A stretch of DNA of 64,000 nt from assembly GCF_017068395.1 (NCBI RefSeq), contig NZ_CP070619.1, positions 5,394,001-5,458,000 on the forward strand, read 5' to 3'. A program made the position numbers and the translations under genes. The notes under the pieces were generated by a model. It worked only from the letters and a program-made list of their open reading frames with translations. It was not told the DNA's origin and searched no databases. This document shows, one piece after another, positions 44,678 through 52,938 of the stretch. Source of the stretch: Rhodococcus pseudokoreensis. Its GTDB lineage: Bacteria; Actinomycetota; Actinomycetes; Mycobacteriales; Mycobacteriaceae. Within the stretch, counting starts at the first letter, position 1, and each line of letters opens with the position of its first letter.

Positions 44678-44995
44678 GGAGTCTCCTGTGAGAGGCGATG
44701 AGGGTGCTGAAGAGCGAATCCCCTTCGTGAAACTTGGGGTAGCAACAGGAAACCACATTGCATATTTCCACGGCGTAAATCTCGCCGGCTTTCCGGAAAG
44801 TGCGCAGTTCAGGACCGCATTATCGCGCGGAAGGCTTAGCTGAGCGGCGGATTTTGGTGATTCGGCCACAACATTGCCGTAACGCGATGGACATAGTAGA
44901 ACTGTTTCATAGTGAACAACAGCGATTCATGAGGTGAAACGAACCGCTACCGAAGCCACCAGAGCCCGACCCTCCGGCCGAATGAAGGAAGCAAC
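44678..44995. promoter_or_regulatory. 318-bp divergent region of the methylamine cluster
   Basis: It contains no gene. It must hold promoters for both the dmm (minus) and flavoprotein-gmaS-mgs (plus) operons. Two TTCA/TGAA inverted pairs lie close to the plus-strand gene: TTCATAGTGAA at 44906-44916 and TTCATGAGGTGAA at 44926-44938. They resemble IclR- or GntR-type half-site pairs, so the control may not be by the nearby TetR alone. Confidence 0.4.
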
Positions 44996-46189
44996 GTGAC
45001 AGAGACAGCAAAGTTCGTGATCGTCGGTGGAGGACTCGAGGGTCTCGCCATCGCGTGGTCGCTCGCGGACCGAGGCGAGACCGATGTCCTGGTCCTCGAG
45101 CGCGACACCTTGTGCTCGGGTATGACCGGAAAGTCGTCCGGCGTGGTCCGGTGCCACTACGGGACGCCGTCGTTGGCGGCGATGTCCTGGTACGGCGTCG
45201 ACATCTTCACCCGGGCCACCGAGATCTTCGGCGACGACATGGCGTTCCGTCAGTGTGGGTACGTCGTCGGCGTCGGTGAGAACAACATCGACCCGCTCAA
45301 GGCGAACGTCGCGATGATGCAGGGCCTCGGCATCGACGTCGACTACATCGGCCACGACAAGATGGCCGAGCTGTGGCCGGGCCTGCACCTCGACGATTTC
45401 GCCGCCTTCGCGTACGAGCCACTCGGTGGCCGCGGCGAGGCGTACATGGCCGGTATGGCGTTCGGCGCGTCCGCCCGCAAGCTGGGCGTCACGATCCGAC
45501 AGAGCACGCCGGTGGCGTCGCTGCTGCAGAACGCCTACGGCCGCGTCTACGGGGTCACCCTGGGAACCGGCGACGAGGTGCACGCCGAGCACGTGATCCT
45601 CGCGACCGGCCCGTGGGCGCCCGAACTCGGTGCCGGAGTCGGCGTCGACATCCCGGTGAAAGCCCAACGCGCGCAACTCGTTCTGATCGACCAGGGTGTC
45701 CCGACGCCGGAGGTGCCGGTGCTGTCGGACCTCGCCGGACTGCAGTACATCTGCCGCGAACCCAACGGCGAACTGCTCGTCGGGAACAGCGACCACGCCG
45801 CACCCGAATACATCGACCCCGACAAGTACAGCAACCGCGCCGACGACAGCACCATCGAGAAGAACATCATGAAGCTGGGCAACCGGCTGCCGGACATGCC
45901 GGACCCGCGCATCACGTCGTCGTACGTCGGGGCGTACGACGTCACCCCCGACTACAACCCGATCATCGGGCCCGCACCCGTCGACGGACTGTTCCTGGCC
46001 ACCGGGTTCTCCGGTCACGGTTTCAAGATCTCACCCGCGGTCGGGCGCCTCGTCGCCGACATGCTGCTCGACGACGGCAAGACCACCCTCCCGAACGTCG
46101 AGCCGTCCGACTTCCGCTACTCGCGCTTCGAGGAGGGCGATCTCCTCTTCAGCCTGCACCCCTACGAGGGCGCCGGCGAGATGCGCTGA
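44996..46189 (+). CDS. SoxB/MgdA-like FAD-dependent oxidoreductase
   Basis: A 397-residue DAO-superfamily flavoprotein. The FAD loop is VGGGLEGLAIAWSLAD near residue 10-25, GKSSGVVRCHYGTPS near 43-57 resembles the flavin-binding region of sarcosine oxidase beta chains, and NPIIGPAPVDGLFLATGFSGHG ends the FAD domain. The likely job is oxidation of N-methylglutamate or a similar secondary amine, because gmaS and mgs genes follow. Only one subunit is present, unlike the four-subunit MgdABCD enzyme. GTG start at 44996. Confidence 0.8.
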   Translation: MTETAKFVIVGGGLEGLAIAWSLADRGETDVLVLERDTLCSGMTGKSSGVVRCHYGTPSLAAMSWYGVDIFTRATEIFGDDMAFRQCGYVVGVGENNIDPLKANVAMMQGLGIDVDYIGHDKMAELWPGLHLDDFAAFAYEPLGGRGEAYMAGMAFGASARKLGVTIRQSTPVASLLQNAYGRVYGVTLGTGDEVHAEHVILATGPWAPELGAGVGVDIPVKAQRAQLVLIDQGVPTPEVPVLSDLAGLQYICREPNGELLVGNSDHAAPEYIDPDKYSNRADDSTIEKNIMKLGNRLPDMPDPRITSSYVGAYDVTPDYNPIIGPAPVDGLFLATGFSGHGFKISPAVGRLVADMLLDDGKTTLPNVEPSDFRYSRFEEGDLLFSLHPYEGAGEMR

Positions 46190-46234
46190 CCCACAGACCA
46201 CCTCACCCGTAGACCACCAGTTCAGGAGCTCCCC

Positions 46235-47596
46235 ATGGCTGTCGACACTGCTGACGCGTTCACCGCGCAGAACATCGTGACATCCCCACCGCAGACCTTG
46301 TCCGAGGTGGCCCGGGCCACCGGAACCACCTTCATCCTCGCCCTGTTCGTCACCCTGTCCGGGAAACCGTGCGCCAAACTCGTCCCGATCGAGGCCGTCG
46401 AGCAACTTCAGGACGACGGCGTGGGCTTCGCCGGCTACGCGGCCGGGCACATGGGGCAGGAGCCGAAGGACTCCGATCTCGTTGCCGTGCCCGACGTCTC
46501 GTCGTTCACGCCGATCCCCTTCGTGAAGCCCGGCCTGGCGATCGTGCACTGCGACCCCCACGTGGAGGGCGCACCGTGGCCGTATGCGCCGCGGGTGATC
46601 CTGAAGGAGACGCTGAAGAAGGCGGCCGAACTCGGCCTGTCCGTCAACGTCGGGGCGGAGATCGAGTACTTCCTCGTCAACCGGACCGGCGACGGTCCCC
46701 TCACCACCGCGGACACCGACGACGTCAGCCGTCAGCCGTGTTACGACGCCCGCGACGTCACCCGGATGTACGACCACCTGACCGAGGTGTCGCAGGCCAT
46801 GAACACGCTGGGGTGGGGCAACTACGCCAACGACCACGAGGACGGCAACGGGCAGTTCGAGCAGAACTTCGACTATGCCGACGCGATGACCACCTCGGAC
46901 CGGGTGATCACCGCCCGGTACCTGTTGTCGGTGATCGCCGAGAAGCGGGGCATGAAGGCCACGTTCATGCCGAAGCCGTTCTCCGACCGCACCGGGTCGG
47001 GCATGCACCTGCACTTGTCGCTGTGGAACGACGGCGGTTCGGTGTTCCCGGACGGTGACGACCCGAAGGGGCTGGGACTGTCGAAGACCGCGTACGCGTT
47101 CATCGCCGGCATTCTCGAGCATGCGTGCGCCCTGCAGGGTGTGATCGCCCCGACCGTCAACTCCTACAAGCGAACCGGTGCCACCTCCACGAGCAGCGGC
47201 GCCACCTGGTCGCCGCGGTACGCCACGTACGGTGGCAACGACCGCACCCACTACCTTCGGGTGCCGGACAAGAACCGGGTGGAACTGCGCGGCGGCGACG
47301 GCTCCGCCAACCCGTACCTCGCGGCCGCCACCGCCATCGCCGCCGGACTGGACGGCATCGCCCGCGACCTCGACCCCGGCACCCCCGGATCCGGCGACAG
47401 CCCCAGCGACATGCTGCCGATGACGCTGCTGCACGCGATGGACGCGCTGGAATCGGATCCGATCGTGACGGGCGCCCTGGACGTCGCGGGCCCCGGCGTC
47501 GCCGAGTACTTCGCGAAACTCAAACGCGAGGAGTTCTTCGCCTGGCACAACACCGTCTCCCCCTGGGAACTCGACCACTACCTGACAGCGTTCTGA
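46235..47596 (+). CDS. gmaS: Type III glutamine synthetase, gamma-glutamylmethylamide synthetase-like
   Basis: A 453-residue glutamine synthetase fold protein of the GlnT/GmaS group. GAEIEYFLV carries metal-binding glutamates near residue 138, ANDHEDGNGQFEQNFDYADAM near 190-210 and GSGMHLHLSLW near 250 are active-site motifs, and the NRVELRGGDGSANPY segment near 350 is conserved. No GlnA-type adenylylation Tyr region is obvious. GmaS makes gamma-glutamylmethylamide from glutamate and methylamine; GlnT sensu stricto would make glutamine. The following mgs genes favour GmaS. Confidence 0.78.
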   Translation: MAVDTADAFTAQNIVTSPPQTLSEVARATGTTFILALFVTLSGKPCAKLVPIEAVEQLQDDGVGFAGYAAGHMGQEPKDSDLVAVPDVSSFTPIPFVKPGLAIVHCDPHVEGAPWPYAPRVILKETLKKAAELGLSVNVGAEIEYFLVNRTGDGPLTTADTDDVSRQPCYDARDVTRMYDHLTEVSQAMNTLGWGNYANDHEDGNGQFEQNFDYADAMTTSDRVITARYLLSVIAEKRGMKATFMPKPFSDRTGSGMHLHLSLWNDGGSVFPDGDDPKGLGLSKTAYAFIAGILEHACALQGVIAPTVNSYKRTGATSTSSGATWSPRYATYGGNDRTHYLRVPDKNRVELRGGDGSANPYLAAATAIAAGLDGIARDLDPGTPGSGDSPSDMLPMTLLHAMDALESDPIVTGALDVAGPGVAEYFAKLKREEFFAWHNTVSPWELDHYLTAF

Positions 47597-47620
47597 CAGA
47601 CCTCCCGAAAGGAGACATCC

Positions 47621-48517
47621 ATGTGTGGAATCGTCGGACTTCACCTGCGTGAGCCGTCCCTCTACCCACAACTCGGCGCCCTGCTCACCGACATGCTCGC
47701 GCAGATGTGCGACCGTGGACCGGACTCGGCCGGGATGGCCATCTACGGTGACCGGACCTGGTCGCCGGAAGGGGAGTCGACGGTCTCGCTGCTCGACTGC
47801 CCCATCCCCGCAGTGGATCTCGCCGCGACGCTGTCGTCCACCCTCGACACGACGATCACCGGGCTCGACCTGAACCCGACCGCGATCCTGCACGGCGTGG
47901 TCGGCGCGGAGGACCTCGCGGCGGCCGTGCGCAGCCTCGTTCCCACGGCCCGGGTCATCGGCTTCGGCGAGGATCTCACCGTACTCAAGGGCGTCGGGAA
48001 CCCCGTCGATCTGGCGAACCGGTTCGGGCTGCCCGCCGCCACCGGCTGGCAGGGCGTCGCCCACACCCGGATGGCCACCGAATCCGCCGTCACCGCCGAG
48101 GGTTCGCACCCGTTCTCCGTCGGCCCCGACGAGTGCCTGGTGCACAACGGGTCCTTCTCGAACCACATGAGCATCAAGCACCAACTCGAGCGCGACGGCG
48201 TCGTGTTCGACAGCGCCAACGACACCGAGGTCGGGGCGCGGTTCGTCGCCAAGCAACTCGCCGAGGGCGTCGACCTCGAGAAGGCGCTGCTCATGCTCAA
48301 CGAGACGTTCGACGGTTTCTACACCCTGCTCGTCTCGACCGCCGACTCGTTCGCCGTGGTCCGCGACGCCATCTCCTGCAAGCCCGCCGTCATCGCCGAG
48401 ACCGACCAGTGGGTCGCGATGGCCTCCGAATACCGCGCCCTGGCGAACCTGCCCGGCGTCGACAACGCCCGAATCTTCGAGCCCGAACCGGAAGAGGTGT
48501 ACGTATGGCACCGGTAG
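47621..48517 (+). CDS. mgsA: Class II glutamine amidotransferase, N-methylglutamate synthase subunit A-like
   Basis: A 298-residue Ntn amidotransferase with the nucleophile Cys 2 in MCGIVGLHL, RGPDSAGMAIYG near residue 32 and HTRMATES near 149. It is similar to MgsA/GlxB proteins, split from the glutamate synthase large chain. It would release the amine (methylamine or ammonia) from a glutamyl amide for transfer. The 3' end overlaps mgsB by 13 bp. Confidence 0.8.
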   Translation: MCGIVGLHLREPSLYPQLGALLTDMLAQMCDRGPDSAGMAIYGDRTWSPEGESTVSLLDCPIPAVDLAATLSSTLDTTITGLDLNPTAILHGVVGAEDLAAAVRSLVPTARVIGFGEDLTVLKGVGNPVDLANRFGLPAATGWQGVAHTRMATESAVTAEGSHPFSVGPDECLVHNGSFSNHMSIKHQLERDGVVFDSANDTEVGARFVAKQLAEGVDLEKALLMLNETFDGFYTLLVSTADSFAVVRDAISCKPAVIAETDQWVAMASEYRALANLPGVDNARIFEPEPEEVYVWHR

Positions 48518-49203
48518 CCACCACCGAAGCAACTGTCCTGGACCTCGCGTCGTCGAGCACCAGGACCGTCAACGAGCGGCTCACCTCCCCGGAGGCGCCG
48601 AGGACGGTCACCGTCACCGGCCCGCAGGGTGCGCACGCTCTCGCCTGCGGCCTCGACTCCGACATCGACGTCACGATCGAGGGCCACGTCGGCTACTACT
48701 GTGCCGGCATGAACCAGCAGGCCACGGTGACCGTGACCGGCAACGCCGGCGTCGGGGTCGCCGAGAACATGATGTCGGGGACGGTGCGCGTCAAGGGCGA
48801 CGCGTCGCAGTCCGCGGGCGCCACCGCCCACGGCGGACTGCTCGTGATCGACGGGAACGCCGCCGCCCGCTGCGGCATCTCGATGAAGGGCGTCGACATC
48901 GTCGTCGGCGGCAACATCGGGCACATGTCCGCGTTCATGGGTCAGGCCGGACGTCTCGTCGTCCTCGGCGACGCCGGCGAAGCCCTCGGCGACTCGCTGT
49001 ACGAGGCCCGGATCTACGTGCGCGGCACCGTCGCCTCCCTCGGCGCCGACTGCATCAAGAAGGAGATGCGCGACGAGCACCTGACGGAACTGCGGGAACT
49101 GCTGGATCAGGCCGGTTTCGACGCCGACCCGTCCGAGTTCACCCGCTACGGGTCCGCCCGCCAGCTCTACAACTTCCACGTCGACAACGCCAGCGCCTAC
49201 TAG
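48505..49203 (+). CDS. mgsB: GXGXG-domain protein, N-methylglutamate synthase subunit B-like
   Basis: A 232-residue right-handed beta-helix protein of the glutamate synthase C-terminal (GXGXG) type, made of repeating strands with GHVGYYCAGMNQQ, GNAGVGVAENMMSGTVRVKG, GNAAARCGISMKG and GNIGHMSAFMGQAG. MgsB/GlxC has the same domain. It is a structural partner of the amidotransferase and FMN subunits. The start ATG lies inside the end of mgsA. Confidence 0.82.
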   Translation: MAPVATTEATVLDLASSSTRTVNERLTSPEAPRTVTVTGPQGAHALACGLDSDIDVTIEGHVGYYCAGMNQQATVTVTGNAGVGVAENMMSGTVRVKGDASQSAGATAHGGLLVIDGNAAARCGISMKGVDIVVGGNIGHMSAFMGQAGRLVVLGDAGEALGDSLYEARIYVRGTVASLGADCIKKEMRDEHLTELRELLDQAGFDADPSEFTRYGSARQLYNFHVDNASAY

Positions 49204-49212
49204 GAGAACGTC

Positions 49213-50529
49213 ATGAACACCCCGAACCCGGCCCTGCGCGAATCGGCGACCTTCGACCGCGGCGTCATCTCCGAGATCCAGCGGGCCGCCGAGACCGGCA
49301 TCTACGACATCCGCGGCTGGGGCGCCAAGCGGAAGCTGCCCCACTTCGACGACCTGCTGTTCCTCGGGGCGTCGATGTCGCGGTACCCGCTCGAGGGGTA
49401 CCGGGAGAAGTGCGACACCGACGTCGTCCTCGGCGACCGCAACGCGAAGTTCCCGCTGCACCTCGACATCCCGATCACCATCGCCGGCATGAGCTTCGGC
49501 GCGCTGTCCGGGCAGGCGAAGGAGGCCCTCGGCCGCGGCGCCAGCGAGGTCGGCACGTCCACCACCACCGGTGACGGCGGCATGACCCCCGAGGAGCGGG
49601 GACAGTCGAAGAACCTCGTCTACCAGTACCTGCCGTCGCGGTACGGGATGAACCCCGACGACCTCCGCAAGGCCGACGCCATCGAGATCGTCCTCGGACA
49701 GGGCGCCAAGCCCGGCGGCGGCGGAATGCTGCTGGGGCAGAAGATCACCGAACGCGTCGCCGGGATGCGCACCCTCCCGATGGGCGTCGACCAGCGGTCG
49801 GCGTGCAGGCACCCGGACTGGACCGGCCCCGACGACCTCGCCATCAAGATCATCGAACTGCGCGAGATCACCAACTGGGAGAAGCCGATCTACATCAAGG
49901 TCGGCGCCACCCGCACCTACTACGACGTGAAACTCGCCGTGAAGGCGGGCGCCGACGTCGTCGTCGTCGACGGCATGCAGGGCGGCACCGCCGCCACCCA
50001 GGACGTGTTCATCGAGCACGTCGGCATCCCCACCCTCGCCGCGATCCCGCAGGCGGTCCAGGCGCTGCAGGAACTCGGAGTCCACCGCAAGGTGCAGCTC
50101 ATCGTGTCCGGCGGGATCCGCAGCGGCGCGGACGTCGCGAAGGCCATGGCCCTCGGTGCGGACGCCGTCGCGATCGGTACCGCCGCCCTGATCGCGTTGG
50201 GCGACAACAGCCCCCGCTACGCGAAGCAGTACGAGGAACTCGGCTCCGCCGCCGGGTTCTACGACGACTTCCAGGCCGGCAAGGACCCCGCCGGGATCAC
50301 CACCCAGGACCCGGAACTGTCGAAGAACCTCGACCCCGTCGAAGCCGGCCGCCGGCTCGCGAACTACCTGCGGGTGCTCACCATGGAGGCGCAGACCCTC
50401 GCCCGCGCCTGCGGCAAGTCGCACCTGCGCAACCTCGAACCCGAGGACCTCGTCGCCCTCACCGTCGAGGCGTCTGCCATGGCCCGCGTGCCCCTCGCCG
50501 GAACCACCTGGATTCCGGGAGCACTGTAG
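49213..50529 (+). CDS. mgsC: FMN-binding glutamate synthase-type subunit, MgsC-like
   Basis: A 438-residue protein with the FMN-binding alpha/beta-barrel of glutamate synthase: PITIAGMSFGALSGQAKEALGRGA near residue 92, GGMLLGQKI near 172, VVVDGMQGGTAATQ near 251 and IVSGGIRSGADVAKAMALGADAVAIGTAALIALG near 296. Together MgsA, B and C resemble the N-methylglutamate synthase, which makes N-methylglutamate from the glutamyl amide and 2-oxoglutarate. It follows mgsB after 9 bp. Confidence 0.83.
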   Translation: MNTPNPALRESATFDRGVISEIQRAAETGIYDIRGWGAKRKLPHFDDLLFLGASMSRYPLEGYREKCDTDVVLGDRNAKFPLHLDIPITIAGMSFGALSGQAKEALGRGASEVGTSTTTGDGGMTPEERGQSKNLVYQYLPSRYGMNPDDLRKADAIEIVLGQGAKPGGGGMLLGQKITERVAGMRTLPMGVDQRSACRHPDWTGPDDLAIKIIELREITNWEKPIYIKVGATRTYYDVKLAVKAGADVVVVDGMQGGTAATQDVFIEHVGIPTLAAIPQAVQALQELGVHRKVQLIVSGGIRSGADVAKAMALGADAVAIGTAALIALGDNSPRYAKQYEELGSAAGFYDDFQAGKDPAGITTQDPELSKNLDPVEAGRRLANYLRVLTMEAQTLARACGKSHLRNLEPEDLVALTVEASAMARVPLAGTTWIPGAL

Positions 50530-50535
50530 GCGGCA

Positions 50536-50560
50536 CGCACGGGCGCGAAGCGCCTACCCC
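50536..50560. repeat. Short hairpin repeat, copy A
   Basis: GCACGGGCGCGAAGCGCCTA with the 5-bp hairpin GGCGC-GAA-GCGCC lies just after mgsC. The same 20-mer recurs at 53989-54014, also after a plus-strand gene. It may be a terminator or part of a dispersed repeat. Confidence 0.5.
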
Positions 50561-50581
50561 TACGAGTAGAGGACCCAATAC

Positions 50582-51811
50582 ATGACTTCGTTCGATTCGC
50601 TGTGGGCGACCATTCTCGATGTGGGACAGCACAAGTCGACGCGCGGGTACCGCCGCTTCGCGTGGAACGACGCCGACATGACGCTGCGCGAATGGTTCGG
50701 CGACTGCGCCCGGCAGCGGGGGATGAGCGTCGAGGAAGACCGGAACGGCAACCTGTGGGCCTGGTGGATGCCCGAGGGGTGGTCGGGTGATCCGCGCGAC
50801 GCGTTCGTCACCGGGTCGCACCTCGACTCCGTGCCCGACGGGGGCGCCTACGACGGACCCCTCGGGGTCGTGTCGGCGTTCGCGGCGATCGACCTCGTGC
50901 GAGAACGGGGGATCGTGCCGACGCGTCCGGTGGCGGTCACGGCGTTCTCCGACGAGGAGGGTGCGCGGTTCGGTGTCGCCTGCGTCGGCTCGCAGTTGTC
51001 GACGGGGGCGGTGGCACCCGCCCGCGCCCTCGCGCTGCGGGACAACGACGGCATCAGCCTCGGCGAGGCACTGATCTCCGCCGGCCGCGACCCGCAGCAT
51101 CTCGGCGAGGACCCCGACCTCGTCGACCGTGTCGGCGTGTACGTCGAACTGCACGTCGAGCAGGGGCGTGCCCTCGACCTGATCGACAGCCCCATCGCCG
51201 TGGCCTCGTCGATCTGGCCGCACGGCCGGTGGCAGTTCGTGTTCTCCGGGGAGGCCAACCACGCAGGCGCCACCCGGTTGGTCGACCGCCGCGACCCGAT
51301 GCTCGCGTTCGCGTCCTCGGTCCACACCGCACGGTCCGCCGCGACGTTGCACGACGCGGTCGCCACGTTCGGCAAGGTGCGGGTACTACCCAACGGCGCC
51401 AATGCCATTCCGTCGGAGGTGCGGGCGTGGCTCGACGCCCGGGCCGCCGACGAGGAGACGCTGACGAAACTGGTGCAGCAGATCACCGCCGAGGCGCAGG
51501 CCTACGCGGCCGCCGACGGCATCGGTCTCGAGGTCGACGCCGAATCGGTCACACCGATCGTCGAGTTCCCGCACGACACCCGGGAGCGACTGCGCCGCTC
51601 ACTCGCTCACCTCGGCGACATCCCCGTCCTGCCCACCGCGGCCGGCCACGACGCCGGAATCCTGTCGGCGAAGGTGCCCACCGCGATGATGTTCGTCCGC
51701 AACCCCACCGGGGTGTCCCACTCGCCCGACGAATTCGCCGAGGCCGACGACTGCAATCGGGGCGCGGAAGCACTCGCGGACGTCATGGCCGACTGGGTGA
51801 CCAGCGCCTGA
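50582..51811 (+). CDS. M20-family amidohydrolase (allantoate/N-carbamoyl-amino acid hydrolase-like)
   Basis: A 409-residue zinc hydrolase. Metal ligands appear in GSHLDSVPDGGAYDGPLG near residue 79-96 and SDEEGARFG near 123, with HVEQGRALD near 195 and GHDAGILS near 353. Homologues cleave allantoate, ureidoglycolate or N-carbamoyl amino acids. It sits 52 bp after mgsC on the same strand and may belong to the methylamine operon, where an amide or formyl derivative could be its substrate (inference). Confidence 0.8.
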   Translation: MTSFDSLWATILDVGQHKSTRGYRRFAWNDADMTLREWFGDCARQRGMSVEEDRNGNLWAWWMPEGWSGDPRDAFVTGSHLDSVPDGGAYDGPLGVVSAFAAIDLVRERGIVPTRPVAVTAFSDEEGARFGVACVGSQLSTGAVAPARALALRDNDGISLGEALISAGRDPQHLGEDPDLVDRVGVYVELHVEQGRALDLIDSPIAVASSIWPHGRWQFVFSGEANHAGATRLVDRRDPMLAFASSVHTARSAATLHDAVATFGKVRVLPNGANAIPSEVRAWLDARAADEETLTKLVQQITAEAQAYAAADGIGLEVDAESVTPIVEFPHDTRERLRRSLAHLGDIPVLPTAAGHDAGILSAKVPTAMMFVRNPTGVSHSPDEFAEADDCNRGAEALADVMADWVTSA

Positions 51812-51812
51812 C

Positions 51813-51864
51813 CCCCACGTGAGTGGCAAAGAGTGCCGGGGCGCTCTTTGCCACTCACCTACGG
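51813..51864. repeat. 52-nt hairpin repeat, copy 3
   Basis: CCCCAcGTGAGTGGCAAAG and CTTTGCCACTCAC form the main stem; the inner stem is AGTGC/GCGCT with a CGGG loop, so the internal mismatch of the other copies is here an A-T pair. It lies between the convergent M20 and TetR genes, 1 bp after the former's stop and covering the latter's. Confidence 0.75.
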
Positions 51865-52446
51865 GCGCCACTCCTCGAGCTGCTCGACGGCGGTGTTCGC
51901 GACCGCGACAGCTTCGTCGCGGTCGACCCGCGACAGCAGGAGTGCGCTGACGGACAGCGACGTCAGGAGCCGGGCCCGGTGCTGCAGGGTGGCGGCCGAC
52001 GCGTCGGGGTCGTGGGCGCGGAGTGCGTGGGTGAGGGCCCCGGACAGTTCACGTTGGTAGCTCTCGACGACGGACCGTTGCGCGTCGTCGTGTGCGGCGA
52101 AACCGGCGGCACTGTTGAGGAGCAGGCAGCCGCGACCGGGGGCGTCGTCGGGGAGGGCGGCGAGGGCGTCCGCGAGGCTGCGGTAGTAGCGCGCGGCGGC
52201 GTCGGGGCGGGTCGGCTCGTCGGTCAGGATGCGCAGCTGGGGGCGCACCACCCGGTCCAGGTAGTCGTGGACGGCGGCGTCGAAGAGTCCGCGTTTGCTG
52301 GTGAACGCGTTGTACAGGCTCGACCTGTTCAAACCGGTGACGCGCTCGAGGTCGGGTATCGAGGTTGCTTCGAAGCCCTTGTCCCAGAACAGGTCGCGGG
52401 CCCGGCCGACCACTTCGGCCGTGACGAAGTCCTGCGTGCGCGGCAT
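51859..52446 (-). CDS. TetR-family transcriptional regulator
   Basis: A 195-residue TetR protein. The HTH reads GRARDLFWDKGFEATSIPDLERVTGLNRSSLYNAFTSKRGLF near residues 13-54. It is divergent from the DUF1304 gene, with a 28-bp dyad between that overlaps both promoters. The ATG at 52446 (MPRTQDF) is preferred over longer in-frame starts, which would run through the dyad. Confidence 0.84.
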   Translation of the reverse strand: MPRTQDFVTAEVVGRARDLFWDKGFEATSIPDLERVTGLNRSSLYNAFTSKRGLFDAAVHDYLDRVVRPQLRILTDEPTRPDAAARYYRSLADALAALPDDAPGRGCLLLNSAAGFAAHDDAQRSVVESYQRELSGALTHALRAHDPDASAATLQHRARLLTSLSVSALLLSRVDRDEAVAVANTAVEQLEEWRP

Positions 52447-52473
52447 GACGATCCTCACTCGTGGTTGTGAAAC

Positions 52474-52501
52474 GACCATTTCAGTATATATTGAAATGGT
52501 C
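52474..52501. promoter_or_regulatory. 28-bp TetR operator dyad
   Basis: GACCATTTCA and TGAAATGGTC are perfect 10-bp arms around GTATATAT, between the divergent TetR and DUF1304 genes. The A+T-rich centre may coincide with a -10 element. It is very likely the site of the adjacent TetR protein. Confidence 0.75.
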
Positions 52502-52526
52502 AGTTCAGAACGAGGAGGAGTTTCGT

Positions 52527-52913
52527 ATGGTTGCCGCGGGTCTTGTTCTTGCCGCACTCGCCAGTGCGCTGCACGTGTACATCTTCGTGCTCGAATCCGT
52601 CCTCTGGACCGCTCCGCGCACCCGCGCGACGTTCGGGACCAGCGCCGAAGAGGCCGCCGCGACCAAAGAGCTTGCCTTCAATCAGGGCTTCTACAATCTC
52701 TTCCTGGCGATCGTGACGGCAGTCGGCATCGTCGCCGTCGCCATCGGCGCGACCGCGGTCGGATCGGCTCTCGTGTTCGCCGGCGCGGGATCCATGCTGC
52801 TCGCGGCGCTCGTGCTCCTGCTGTCGTCGCCCGACAAGGCTCGCGCGGCGATCACGCAGGGGACGCTGCCGCTGCTCGCCGTACTCCTCCTCGCGCTCGG
52901 ACTGGCGCTGTGA
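52527..52913 (+). CDS. DUF1304 membrane protein
   Basis: A 128-residue protein with four hydrophobic segments, matching DUF1304: HVYIFVLESVLW near residue 18 and ELAFNQGFYNLFLAI near 56 are signatures. Function is unknown; it often occurs with TetR regulators and reductases. GAGGAGGAG precedes the ATG. It is 25 bp before the oxidoreductase gene and probably in the same transcript. Confidence 0.8.
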   Translation: MVAAGLVLAALASALHVYIFVLESVLWTAPRTRATFGTSAEEAAATKELAFNQGFYNLFLAIVTAVGIVAVAIGATAVGSALVFAGAGSMLLAALVLLLSSPDKARAAITQGTLPLLAVLLLALGLAL

Positions 52914-52938
52914 CCTCAGAAGTATCGAAAGGAACACC

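Noticed and set aside
46031..50424. Two very long minus-strand open frames opposite the flavoprotein, gmaS and mgs genes
   Set aside because: Low-complexity Gly/Arg/Val-rich products opposite well-supported enzymes; they arise from codon bias.
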